Below, one piece after another: positions 1-7,936 of a stretch of 64,000 nucleotides of DNA. This DNA is from Bog-159 sp049511415 (GTDB lineage Bacteria; Acidobacteriota; Terriglobia; Bryobacterales; Bryobacteraceae). Location of the stretch: NCBI GenBank assembly GCA_049511415.1, contig JBEKYC010000022.1, positions 101,837-165,836 of the forward strand. Reading direction: 5' to 3'. The notes under the pieces are model-generated. The model made no database searches, was not told where the DNA came from, and worked only from the letters and a program-made list of their open reading frames with translations. Position 1 is the stretch's first letter. Each line of letters begins with the position of its first letter. Position numbers and translations under genes: made by a program.

Positions 1-660
1 ATGATCGCCCGCATGACCCACACCACCAGCGATTTCGGCCGCGAGATGGATTCGCTGGCCGACGTGATCAGCTTCGGCATGGCGCCCGCGGTGCTGGCGT
101 TCGCGTGGGGTTTGCAATTCGTGGATAGCGGGTTGTCGCAGCAGTGGTTGCATCAATTGTCCCAGGCCGGGTATTTCATCGCGTTTCTGTTTCTGTTGTG
201 CGGGGCCGCACGGCTGGCCCGCTTTAACGTACAGAGGAATCCGATTCCGAAGAATCCCGGGCGTCCCAACCGGAAGTATTTCGTGGGGCTGCCCATTCCC
301 GGAGCGGCCGGCACGGTAGCGGCGGTGGTGTATGCCTTCGACTCGGAACCGGTGCGATACTGGCCGGTCGCAGTGGTCTGGCTGGGGTTGCTGGCGCTGC
401 TCGGATTTCTGATGGTCAGCACCTGGCGCTATTACAGTTTCAAAGGTCTCAGCCTGCGCCAGCCGCGCACGCCGCTGATCATCATCCTGCTGGGGGCGCT
501 GGTCTACGCTATCTGGAACTACGGCCACCTGGTGCTTCCGGTGATGGCGTTTTGTTACGTCGGTAGCGGGATCGCAATCCGGCTGGGTGGTGTCTTCCGC
601 CGCCGCGTGTTGCGCCGCGCCGACGGCGCGCCCAGCGCGCCGGAGCATCAGGTTGGCTAA
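1..660 (+). CDS. pssA: CDP-diacylglycerol--serine O-phosphatidyltransferase, 5' partial
   Basis: Membrane enzyme that transfers phosphatidyl from CDP-diacylglycerol to serine, the first step toward phosphatidylethanolamine. The window opens inside the CDP-alcohol phosphotransferase signature DG-x2-AR-x8-G-x3-D-x3-D: A3-R4, G13, D17 and D21 are visible, but the leading Asp-Gly lies off the left edge. The ATG at position 1 is therefore an internal methionine and the true start is upstream. Several hydrophobic segments follow (about residues 25-45, 58-72, 98-112, 120-140, 155-190), as expected for this family. The C-terminal tail is basic. The stop overlaps the next gene by 8 nt. A phosphatidylglycerophosphate synthase-type relative is the alternative, but the motif spacing and length fit PssA best. 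Confidence 0.85.
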   Translation: MIARMTHTTSDFGREMDSLADVISFGMAPAVLAFAWGLQFVDSGLSQQWLHQLSQAGYFIAFLFLLCGAARLARFNVQRNPIPKNPGRPNRKYFVGLPIPGAAGTVAAVVYAFDSEPVRYWPVAVVWLGLLALLGFLMVSTWRYYSFKGLSLRQPRTPLIIILLGALVYAIWNYGHLVLPVMAFCYVGSGIAIRLGGVFRRRVLRRADGAPSAPEHQVG

Positions 661-1660
661 ATTGCACACCTGGGCGCTGCTGGGAAGCGAATCGCTGATG
701 GGCCGCGAACTGCGCGACCTGGTGGCTCAAGCCAGTCTGCCGGTGGAATTGAAGCTGATCGCCGAGGACCCTGAAAAAGCCGGCGTGCTGACCGAGCAGG
801 GCGGGGAGCCGGCACTGCTGGTGGGACTGGACGCCGCGGCCTGGCGCGATGCCGGAGTTGTGTTTCTGGCGGGAACTTTGCAATCCGCGCAAAAGGTTCT
901 GGCCATGGACGGCGATCTTCCGGTCATCATCGACCTGACGCATGCGGCCGAGGACCATCCCCGATCGCTGATTCGCGCGCCCTATGTGGAATCCGCCGGA
1001 TTCCGGGCTCCCGAGGACGCCGTGTTTTCGATTGCGCATCCGGGCGCGATCGCCATTGCCATCGTGCTGAAGAAGCTGCACGCGCAGTTTCCTGTCAAGC
1101 GGTCGGTGATCCAGATTTTTGAGCCGGCCAGTGAACGGGGCACGGCCGGCGTCGAAGAACTGCAACAGCAGACCGTCAGCCTGCTGTCGTTCAAGGGCAT
1201 GCCCAAGAAGATCTTCGACCAGCAGCTCAGCTTCAACATGCTGGCGCGCTACGGCGATGACGCGCCTTTCGCGCTGGAGACGGCGGAGCTGCGTATCGAG
1301 CGGCATCTGGCCACATTGCTCTCGCGCGCCGCGGAATCCGGACCGGCGCCGCCGATGCCGTCCCTGCGGTTGATTCAAGCGCCGGTGTTCCACGGCTATA
1401 GCCTCTCCTGTTGGATTGAGTTCGAAGAGAATCCCGGCGTGGAGGCATTGGAAGCCGGCTTGTCGGACGGGCGCATCGACGTGCGCGGTTCGGATTTCGA
1501 GCCGCCCGCATCGGCTGGAATTGCGGGGCAAAGCGGCGCGGCGGTGGGCGCGGTGGCCCTGGATCGAAACGCGCCGCAGGCGTGCTGGTTGTGGGTGGTG
1601 GCGGACAATCTGCGGCTGGCCGCGGAAAACGCCATAGCCGTGGGGAGCGAGTTTTTATGA
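653..1660 (+). CDS. Aspartate-semialdehyde dehydrogenase-like protein without catalytic cysteine
   Basis: About 335 residues with an N-terminal Rossmann segment (from TWALLGSESLMG) and a C-terminal semialdehyde-dehydrogenase dimerisation domain, recognisable by the GTAGVEELQQQT segment. True Asd enzymes carry an Asn-Cys active-site pair after the central strand. Here the equivalent stretch reads SIAHPGAIAI (near residues 127-136), so the nucleophilic cysteine is absent and dehydrogenase activity is unlikely. The TTG start at 653 is chosen because GGAG at 642-645 sits 7 nt upstream and because the longer reading frame would run back into pssA. It overlaps pssA by 8 nt and its stop overlaps the lptE start by 4 nt, so it lies in one operon with envelope genes. 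Its role is unknown. Confidence 0.72.
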   Translation: MAKLHTWALLGSESLMGRELRDLVAQASLPVELKLIAEDPEKAGVLTEQGGEPALLVGLDAAAWRDAGVVFLAGTLQSAQKVLAMDGDLPVIIDLTHAAEDHPRSLIRAPYVESAGFRAPEDAVFSIAHPGAIAIAIVLKKLHAQFPVKRSVIQIFEPASERGTAGVEELQQQTVSLLSFKGMPKKIFDQQLSFNMLARYGDDAPFALETAELRIERHLATLLSRAAESGPAPPMPSLRLIQAPVFHGYSLSCWIEFEENPGVEALEAGLSDGRIDVRGSDFEPPASAGIAGQSGAAVGAVALDRNAPQACWLWVVADNLRLAAENAIAVGSEFL

Positions 1661-2172
1661 CTCGGAAATTCGTCTTCTTTCTGGCGGTTGTGGCCGCCAC
1701 CGGATGCGGCTACCACGTTGCCGGCAAGGGGGAATCAATGCCCCCGACGGTACATACGATCGCCATTCCGGCATTCGTGAATCTCACGACGCGCTACAAA
1801 CTGGCGCAGCGCCTGCCCGCCGATATCACGCGCGAGTTCATCTCGCGCACCCGCTACAAAATTGTGACCGATCCCAAGGCGGCCGACGCGGTGCTGGAAG
1901 GCACGGTACTGCAGTTCACCTCCTACCCGATCATCGCCGACCAGACATCCGGGCGCGCCACGGTGGTGCAGTGCAGCGCGTTTCTGAAGGTGACGCTGAC
2001 CGAGCGGGCGACCGCCAAACTGCTGTTCAACCGGCCGCGGTTCGAAGCCCGCGAGCGCTACGAAATCAGCGTCGATCCGCAGGCCTATTTCGACGAGAGC
2101 GGCGCCGGGGTGGAACGCCTGAGCCGCGACGTGGCGCGCGATGTGGTCACGTCGATTCTGACCAAGTTCTAA
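1657..2172 (+). CDS. lptE: LPS-assembly lipoprotein LptE
   Basis: 171-residue outer-membrane lipoprotein that plugs LptD and helps insert lipopolysaccharide. The N terminus has a short hydrophobic signal ending in the lipobox-like A-T-G-C with Cys17, followed by GYHVAGKG, the G-Y-x-x start typical of mature LptE. The body matches the family order: an IAIPAFVNLT strand, a helix with Arg-Leu-Pro-Ala, then a stretch beginning DAVLEGTVLQF. The ATG overlaps the previous stop (ATGA) and has GGGGAG at 1642-1647 as ribosome binding site. The neighbours holA downstream and pssA upstream match the common bacterial lptE-holA pairing. Similarity is by motif only, so confidence is high but not complete. 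Confidence 0.82.
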   Translation: MTRKFVFFLAVVAATGCGYHVAGKGESMPPTVHTIAIPAFVNLTTRYKLAQRLPADITREFISRTRYKIVTDPKAADAVLEGTVLQFTSYPIIADQTSGRATVVQCSAFLKVTLTERATAKLLFNRPRFEARERYEISVDPQAYFDESGAGVERLSRDVARDVVTSILTKF

Positions 2173-2176
2173 GCCC

Positions 2177-3238
2177 ATGACGCCTGCCCAGTTTCTCGCC
2201 CGCATGGAACGCCGGGACTTGGCCGCCGCGTATCTATTCCTGGGGCCGGAAGCGTTTCACCGGCAGCGCGCGCGGTCGGCCCTGCTGAAAGCCGCGCTGG
2301 GCGATGCGGATCGCGAGAATGCGGTGGCGCACTATGATCTGGGCGAAACCTCCCTGGCGGAAGTGATCGACGATGCGCGATCCCTATCGCTGTTCGCGGC
2401 GGAGCGTGTGATCCTGGCCGGCAACGCGGAGGCTGCTTTGCCGCGCGTGCGTGGCGGCGAAGAAGAGGGCGAGAGCGAGGGCGCCGGCGGGTCGGCCTCG
2501 GCTCTGGCGGCGTACCTGAAGGATCCCACGCCGGGCGTGACACTGGTCCTCGACGCGCCGCGCTTCGATTTCGAAGGCGACGATAAACGCAAGCAGGAGC
2601 GCGTGCGCAAGTTCTTTGCGGCGCTGCGCGATCCGGTGGAATTCCGGCGGGCCTCCGCCGACGAGGCGCGGCGGGAAGCCGCCGTCATGGCGCGTGCCGC
2701 CGGGGTGAAGATGGACCCGGCGATGGTGGAACTGCTGGTGGAAGCGCTGGCGGCGGATCTGACCCGGCTGGCTGTTGAGATCGAGAAGCTGGCCTTATAT
2801 ACCGGCGGCCGCGAGGTGACGGCGGAAGACATCGCCCTGCTGGCGCCGGACGCGCGTGCCAGCACGATTTTCGCGTTGGTCGGGGCGCTGGGACGGCGCG
2901 ACCGGACCGGCAGCCTGGAGATCCTGGATACGCTGTTCCGCGAGGGCGAATACCTGCCGCTGGCGCTGGCGTTTCTGGCCACGCAATTCCGCACCGCGCT
3001 GGTGGCCAAGGAAGCCGGATTGCGCAGCCCGCAGCAGATCCAGGGGCATTTCGCACGCATGGGCGTGCAGATGTGGGGATCGCGCGCCGAGCAGGTGTTT
3101 CAGACGGTGGGCAAATTCAGCAAACCGCAGTTGCAGAAGGCTATGGAGCTGGTCTTCGAAGTGGATAAAGGCCTGCGCAGCGCGCGCCCGGACGACCGCG
3201 TGGTGATGGAGCAGTTTATTTTGCGGCTGACTGCCTGA
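2177..3238 (+). CDS. holA: DNA polymerase III subunit delta
   Basis: 353-residue clamp-loader subunit that opens the beta clamp. The N terminus (AAYLFLGPEAFHRQRARSAL) is the delta AAA+-like entry motif, where the polypeptide reads L-x-G-x-E. Domain II follows, with alternating helices around FFAALRDPVEFRRA, then the family segment TRLAVEIEKLALYTGGREVTAEDI in domain II/III. The C-terminal collar domain carries the usual segments ending in KGLRSARPDDRVVMEQFILRL. Length agrees with the family (about 330-350). The gene starts 4 nt after lptE, a frequent arrangement in Gram-negative bacteria, and ends 6 nt before the convergent rpsT stop. An acidic, glycine-rich insertion (about residues 95-113) lies in the N-terminal domain. 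Confidence 0.88.
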   Translation: MTPAQFLARMERRDLAAAYLFLGPEAFHRQRARSALLKAALGDADRENAVAHYDLGETSLAEVIDDARSLSLFAAERVILAGNAEAALPRVRGGEEEGESEGAGGSASALAAYLKDPTPGVTLVLDAPRFDFEGDDKRKQERVRKFFAALRDPVEFRRASADEARREAAVMARAAGVKMDPAMVELLVEALAADLTRLAVEIEKLALYTGGREVTAEDIALLAPDARASTIFALVGALGRRDRTGSLEILDTLFREGEYLPLALAFLATQFRTALVAKEAGLRSPQQIQGHFARMGVQMWGSRAEQVFQTVGKFSKPQLQKAMELVFEVDKGLRSARPDDRVVMEQFILRLTA

Positions 3239-3244
3239 GCGCGG

Positions 3245-3514
3245 TTACGCCGTAGCCAGCGACTTAACGCTGAGCTGCAGCTTGGATTTGTAGCGCGCGG
3301 CGGTGTTCTTCTTGATGATTCCGGTTTTGGCGGAACGGTCAATCAGGGAAAAGGTTGCGGGCAGCAACTCGGCGGCAGCCTTGGCGTCCTTGGACGTAAT
3401 GGCACGCCGCATGGAGCGGATCTGGTGACGCAGACGAGTTTTGTTCTGCCGGTTATACTCCGTGCGCTTTTCGTCCTGCCGCACACGCTTGATCGCAGAG
3501 AAGTGATTAGCCAT
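3245..3514 (-). CDS. rpsT: 30S ribosomal protein S20
   Basis: 89-residue basic protein that binds 16S rRNA in the small subunit. It begins MANHFSAIKRVRQDEKR and continues with the S20 core of Lys/Arg-rich helices (RLRHQIRSMRRAI, then GIIKKNTAARYKSKL). The ATG at 3514 is used because upstream in-frame codons do not resemble S20. There is no Shine-Dalgarno sequence in front of it. Instead a good sigma-70-like promoter sits only 12 nt upstream, which predicts a very short leader. It is convergent with holA, as often seen when rpsT lies beside holA. Confidence 0.95.
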   Translation of the reverse strand: MANHFSAIKRVRQDEKRTEYNRQNKTRLRHQIRSMRRAITSKDAKAAAELLPATFSLIDRSAKTGIIKKNTAARYKSKLQLSVKSLATA

Positions 3515-3526
3515 CGGGAAAATAAC

Positions 3527-3556
3527 AGGATACCGCAGGCGGGGCGGTCGGGTCAA
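3527..3556 (-). promoter_or_regulatory. Candidate rpsT promoter with very short leader
   Basis: Read on the minus strand: -35 TTGACC (3551-3556), an 18-nt spacer, then -10 TATCCT (3527-3532). The start codon lies 12 nt beyond the -10 box, so the transcript would begin about 5-7 nt before the ATG. No Shine-Dalgarno sequence fits in that leader. Confidence 0.5.
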
Positions 3557-3577
3557 ATGCGGCAGTATCCTAGCACC

Positions 3578-4534
3578 TCAGTCTGCGTAGCACGCCAGTT
3601 GATCCAGATCCAGATTGCCGCCTGACAGGATCACGCCAATCTTCCCAATCGTTCGCGGGAGTTTGCCGGCGAGCAACGCCGCGGCGCCTACTGCGCCGCT
3701 TGGTTCCACCAGGATCTTGAGGCGCGACAGGAGGAAGCGGACAGCGGCGCGGATTTCGTCGTCGGTAACCACGGCCACCTGTTCGACGGTGTCGCGGATA
3801 ATCGGAAACGTCAGTTCGCCGGGCTGCGGGGCGCGCAGGCCGTCGGCGATCGTCTGAGGCAGGGGAACGGACCGGCGCTCGCCGGCTGCCAGTGAAAGCG
3901 CCGTGTCGTTGCCGTCTGCCGGTTCGGCGCCGAACAGGCGCAGGGAGGGCCGCATCTCGCGGGCGATGGTGGCGCAGCCGGAGAGCAGACCGCCGCCGCC
4001 GACGGGTGTGATGAGGGCGTCCAGATCCGGCACATCTTCGAGCAACTCCATGCCGGCGGTGCCCTGGCCCGCCATGATCAGGGGGTGATCGAAGGGCGGC
4101 GCGAGGGTGGCATGGGCCTCTTCCAGAATGCGCGCGGCGATGGCTTCGCGGCTTTCATGCAGGCGGTCGTAAGTGACAATGCGGGCGCCCTGCGCGCGCG
4201 CGGTTTCGAGCTTGGTGCGGGGCGCGTCGGCGGGCATGACGATGGTGGCGGATGTGCCGGCATAGCGGGCGGCGATGGCCACGGCGATGGCGTGATTGCC
4301 GGAGGAGAATGCCACTACGCCGCGGGCCAGCTCCGCGGGACCGAGCGACAGAATCAGGTTCGCCGCGCCGCGGATCTTGAAAGCGCCGCCGGTCTGCAGA
4401 TTCTCGCACTTGAAGCAGACGCGCATGCCGGCTGCGTCGTCGAATTCGCGATTGGTGAGCACGGGCGTGCGCTTGGCGAGCGGCTGGATGCGGAGGGCCG
4501 CTCCGCGCACATCGGCTGGGGTGATGGCTGGCAC
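3578..4534 (-). CDS. PLP-dependent threonine/serine ammonia-lyase family protein
   Basis: 318-residue fold-type II PLP enzyme. The lysine that binds the cofactor is K53 in GGAFKIRGA, the substrate/phosphate loop is SSGNHAIAVA (about residues 76-85), and the glycine-rich phosphate site is PVGGGGLLSG. The C-terminal segment VILSGGNLDLDQL carries the SGGN motif typical of threonine dehydratases and serine racemases. It is shorter than biosynthetic IlvA because it lacks the C-terminal ACT regulatory domain, so a catabolic threonine/serine dehydratase, serine racemase or hydroxyaspartate ammonia-lyase are all possible. The start is GTG at 4534; no Shine-Dalgarno sequence precedes it. It stands alone on the minus strand, with short gaps to both neighbours. 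Confidence 0.82.
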   Translation of the reverse strand: MPAITPADVRGAALRIQPLAKRTPVLTNREFDDAAGMRVCFKCENLQTGGAFKIRGAANLILSLGPAELARGVVAFSSGNHAIAVAIAARYAGTSATIVMPADAPRTKLETARAQGARIVTYDRLHESREAIAARILEEAHATLAPPFDHPLIMAGQGTAGMELLEDVPDLDALITPVGGGGLLSGCATIAREMRPSLRLFGAEPADGNDTALSLAAGERRSVPLPQTIADGLRAPQPGELTFPIIRDTVEQVAVVTDDEIRAAVRFLLSRLKILVEPSGAVGAAALLAGKLPRTIGKIGVILSGGNLDLDQLACYAD

Positions 4535-4540
4535 TGCCCG

Positions 4541-4546
4541 ATTGTA
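4541..4546 (-). promoter_or_regulatory. -10-like box adjacent to the ammonia-lyase start
   Basis: TACAAT on the minus strand, 6 nt before the GTG at 4534. No convincing -35 hexamer is seen. The placement is that of a leaderless promoter. Confidence 0.3.
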
Positions 4547-4559
4547 ACGCGCGAATGCC

Positions 4560-6230
4560 TCACTCCTGCGTTTCGACCAGGCGCAGGAGATCGGCGCGCG
4601 GGATGATCTCGACGGTGGTGGTCGCCTGCCCGCCCTCGGGCACGTCGATCAAAGCGGTGCGGTTCTCGAGAGCATGCAGCACGTCCGGGCGTTCCATGAC
4701 CGGCCAGGGATTCGGGCTGTCCGTGGCGAAGACGCGGTAGCGGCCGGGCGGCAGACCTGCGATTTGGATGGTGTTTCCACCCATGGTGCTGCCGGCACGC
4801 TCCAGACCGGCGCCCATGCGGTCGGGATCTTCGGGATAGATGAGGGCGGAGACCGGGCGATCCGGCGTGTCTCCGGCGATGTGAATGTTGAGCGATGCCG
4901 AGTTGGTTCCCAGCACGATGACCAATGGTCCGGCGGGGCCGGCGACATCGAAACCGTAGGGAGAGATGGATTGACCGCCCAGAGAAACGGACTTGATGTA
5001 ATGCGGGGAATGCAGGGTCAAACGCCAGCGGCCGGGAAGCACGCCGGATAGCGTGAACGTGCCATCCGGACCGATACGGGCCATGGGCTGCGGTCCGAAC
5101 ATGGGTTTGCCGATGGGCATGAGCGAAACCTGACCCACGCCCTCGGGCGGGCGGTGATCGTCCGAATCGAACTGCACGATGCCTTTCAGATCCGCCCCGG
5201 CGGACAGAGAGATCTCGAGCGGAGCCGGCGACGCCTTGCCGAGTTCCACGGCGCGCTCGGCGGAGAACAGGCGGCCCTCCTGCATGGAAAAAGCGTAGAG
5301 CGTATAGGAGCCGGGGACGACCGCCTGAAACTCGAAGTTCCGCTTGGCCGGATCCGCGTATGCACTCCACTGCAAGAGGGGGCGTGGCGTGCCGCTGGAA
5401 GGAGCCAGCAAGAGGTTGACGCCGCCGGCCAGGGCTTCCGGATCGGCGGCCGTAACGCTGCCGCGGACGGCCAAGGCGGCCACGCGGGTTACCTGGAAGT
5501 CGATGCCGTTCGCCGCCGCGCCGCCGGTAACCGCGATCCGGGTGGCGGTAGCCGGGTCGAGTGCGCCACCGTAAAATCGCGGCATATAGGTTTCGTGCGG
5601 GGTACGCGGATCGTCCGGCGGCATCAGGGGGTGCGGGGCGGGCAGCAGCAGGCCGCAATGCACGAAGACCTGATATTGTCCACCAGTGAGGTCCGTGATG
5701 CGGTAGTCGCCTTTGTCATCCGTGGATGCTCCGCCGAGACCCCTGGAAACGCGGCGGCCGCGATCGAATCCGGGCGCCACGGCAGTGACCGAGCACCCGC
5801 GCACGCCGTTGCCTTCCTCGTCCGTCACGCGTCCGGCGATGGAACCGTCGCGGGTAAGAGCGATGGCCACGTCCTGTTTTTGCTCGCCCTGGCCCAGGGT
5901 GATGCCCGAATTGAAATCCGCGCCCAAGACGGATTGCGGCGAGCGGTAGCCGGGCTTCCAGGCGTTCATCCAGAACATCCCCGCCGGCAGATCGTGAAAG
6001 GCAAATCTTCCGCCGGAATCGGTCACGGCGGTGAGCGGCGGGCCCGCAGGTCCGTTGAGGGTTACCTGGGCCTTCTTGACGGGTTCGTGAGTGGCGGAGT
6101 CGGTGACCACGCCTTCGATGGAACCGGTACCGGTGACGGCGGGCGGTTCCGCTGGGGGCGTATTCTGAATCTGTGCCGCGGCGATGGCCGTGCAAAGGCA
6201 CAGCCCGAGAACATGGCGCATGGCGGTCAT
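4560..6230 (-). CDS. Secreted carboxypeptidase-regulatory-like domain protein
   Basis: 556 residues. A Sec signal peptide (about residues 1-20, ending A-A-A-Q) is followed by a first carboxypeptidase-regulatory-like (transthyretin-like) beta sandwich with the segment GSIEGVVTDSATHEPVKKAQV. A second such domain starts near GSIAGRVTDEEGNGV, and further Ig-like modules extend to the C terminus (GTFTLSGVLPGRWRL, IQIAGLPPGRYRV). No catalytic motif is visible. It starts with ATGA overlapping the stop of the preceding paralogue, so the two are co-transcribed. Such proteins are abundant in Acidobacteria and presumably act at the cell surface, possibly in polymer binding. That role is inference. Confidence 0.72.
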   Translation of the reverse strand: MTAMRHVLGLCLCTAIAAAQIQNTPPAEPPAVTGTGSIEGVVTDSATHEPVKKAQVTLNGPAGPPLTAVTDSGGRFAFHDLPAGMFWMNAWKPGYRSPQSVLGADFNSGITLGQGEQKQDVAIALTRDGSIAGRVTDEEGNGVRGCSVTAVAPGFDRGRRVSRGLGGASTDDKGDYRITDLTGGQYQVFVHCGLLLPAPHPLMPPDDPRTPHETYMPRFYGGALDPATATRIAVTGGAAANGIDFQVTRVAALAVRGSVTAADPEALAGGVNLLLAPSSGTPRPLLQWSAYADPAKRNFEFQAVVPGSYTLYAFSMQEGRLFSAERAVELGKASPAPLEISLSAGADLKGIVQFDSDDHRPPEGVGQVSLMPIGKPMFGPQPMARIGPDGTFTLSGVLPGRWRLTLHSPHYIKSVSLGGQSISPYGFDVAGPAGPLVIVLGTNSASLNIHIAGDTPDRPVSALIYPEDPDRMGAGLERAGSTMGGNTIQIAGLPPGRYRVFATDSPNPWPVMERPDVLHALENRTALIDVPEGGQATTTVEIIPRADLLRLVETQE

Positions 6231-7888
6231 CGGCCTTCCGCCGGCTGCATGCCGGTGACGATGAGCTGCGTTTTCCGCTCCACGAGGGCACCCTCGGCTA
6301 TGTCGAAGGCTTCGCTCAACGGCTCAAAGGGTTTCAGGAAATTCGGATCGTCATAAGCCGAGGACTGCATTTCTTCGAAGGCGTACAGTTTGTAGCGGCC
6401 GGGGGTGACGCCCTTGAACTCGAAATGGCCGGCATCATCCGCGCCGGTTTCGGCGTAGAAGCTAAGGACGTCCGCGTAGGGGCCGGAAGGCGCCAGGAGA
6501 ATGCGCGCGCGCGGCGACCGGGCCACGCCGGCCGGCACAGTGACTGTCCCACTGACTACGGCGCCGCGGCCGCTGATGACGATGTGCAGGGGATCGCGCG
6601 TGCCGGAATCGATGGTCATGTCTTCGGTAAGCACGTCGCGATCGCCCAGGCGCATGGCTTTGATATAGCCGCCCGGTGGAACGGGCGAGGCATCGATGTC
6701 CCAGGTTCCCGCGGTTAGGTTCGATACCACAAATGCGCCATCCGGCTGCACTTCGGCTTGGATGGCGTTCCTGCCGGGAGGGTAACCGGCCGGCACCAAT
6801 GAGACCTTGAAAGGCGCCGCGGGACGATCGGCGCTTTCGATATCCAGCCGGCCCTGGAGGTCGATGCCACATTCGGGATGGAAGGTAACCTCCTGCCCGC
6901 CGGATGAGAGTTCGATGCGCTGGGCATCATGGCAGTCGTGGCCGGCGTGCGTCACGCGGGCGTCGATCCAGTAGGCGCCGGGGACCAGGTTCTCGATGTT
7001 GAAGTCGAACTTTGGCGCGTTCGCGCCCATCGCCATGGTCTGTTCGTCGCTATCCGGAACGTCCTGCGGAAACACGGTGATGAGGCCGGTGGTATCGCCG
7101 GCGGCCTCGTCTGGAAAAGTGATGCGGCCGTGCACGGAGGCCACCAGACGGGGCGCCAGATGGAAGTCGATGTTGTCGAGGTCCTTGCCAGGCGCGGCCT
7201 CGACCGGCGTAGCCGCGGAGATCTTGAGGGCGTCGGGAAAGAACGTGACGCCGTAGGCCTTGGATGGCGGGACTTGGCCGGGAGCGACATCCGGCTGCAT
7301 GAGCAGCGCGTTCGCATAAGGCTGACTGGCCATGATGATGTAATGCCCCGGCAGAACCTCCGGAAAGCGGTAGCGGCCGCGTTGGTCGGAGTTGGCGAAG
7401 GCTTCGCGCTCGTAAGAGGGTTTGCGGCGCGACCAGCCCGCCTTCAAGAGGCGCACCTGCACGTTGGGGAGGGGTTCGCCATCGGGATCGTAGATGACGC
7501 CCGCAATCGAGCCGAGAGGGCGCAAGCGGAAGGTGACTCCGAAACGCACGTCGCCGGCGGCGAGGGTCAGGGTTCCGGGCGCTCGGGCGGGAGTGGCGGC
7601 GCCGAAGGATGCCGTTTGAAAACCATCGAGCGAAGCCGTCAGGTGGTACTTGCCGGGAGGTATGGCGGTGAATCCGAAGGCGCCGGTGGACTCGCTGAAG
7701 GTGACGGCTTCGAGCAGCGGAGGGTCCACGGTGGAGAGGGTGACGACGACGCGGTGCAGGGGCGCACCCGAGGCGTCGTTCAGCACCACGCCGCTAATGG
7801 CGGCGTAGGCCGGGCGCAACGAGTCCGCCTGGACGACACTGAGGCTCGCCAGACACAACGCCGTGGCAGCTATGCGACTCATCCGCAT
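6227..7888 (-). CDS. Secreted carboxypeptidase-regulatory-like domain protein
   Basis: 553 residues, paralogous in architecture to the downstream gene. Signal peptide at about residues 3-21, then repeated beta-sandwich modules with the family cues ISGVVLNDASGAPLHRVVV, GSIAGVIYDPDGEPLPNV and several F-x-F-x-x-x-x-P-G-x-Y closures (FGFTAIPPGKYHLT, YRFPEVLPGHYIIM, FEFKGVTPGRYKLYAF). No enzymatic motif is seen. The ATG at 7888 has AAGGA four nt upstream. It is the first gene of a two-gene operon, with a 4-nt stop/start overlap at 6227-6230. Confidence 0.72.
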   Translation of the reverse strand: MRMSRIAATALCLASLSVVQADSLRPAYAAISGVVLNDASGAPLHRVVVTLSTVDPPLLEAVTFSESTGAFGFTAIPPGKYHLTASLDGFQTASFGAATPARAPGTLTLAAGDVRFGVTFRLRPLGSIAGVIYDPDGEPLPNVQVRLLKAGWSRRKPSYEREAFANSDQRGRYRFPEVLPGHYIIMASQPYANALLMQPDVAPGQVPPSKAYGVTFFPDALKISAATPVEAAPGKDLDNIDFHLAPRLVASVHGRITFPDEAAGDTTGLITVFPQDVPDSDEQTMAMGANAPKFDFNIENLVPGAYWIDARVTHAGHDCHDAQRIELSSGGQEVTFHPECGIDLQGRLDIESADRPAAPFKVSLVPAGYPPGRNAIQAEVQPDGAFVVSNLTAGTWDIDASPVPPGGYIKAMRLGDRDVLTEDMTIDSGTRDPLHIVISGRGAVVSGTVTVPAGVARSPRARILLAPSGPYADVLSFYAETGADDAGHFEFKGVTPGRYKLYAFEEMQSSAYDDPNFLKPFEPLSEAFDIAEGALVERKTQLIVTGMQPAEGR

Positions 7889-7936
7889 CGAGTCCTTCGT
7901 GATATTGGACCGGGGTAGAGCACGCCAGGTTCCGAA

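Noticed and set aside
5154..6356. 400-residue plus-strand frame across two carboxypeptidase-regulatory-like genes
   Set aside because: Crosses two genes with signal peptides and domain motifs on the other strand; itself has no domain.
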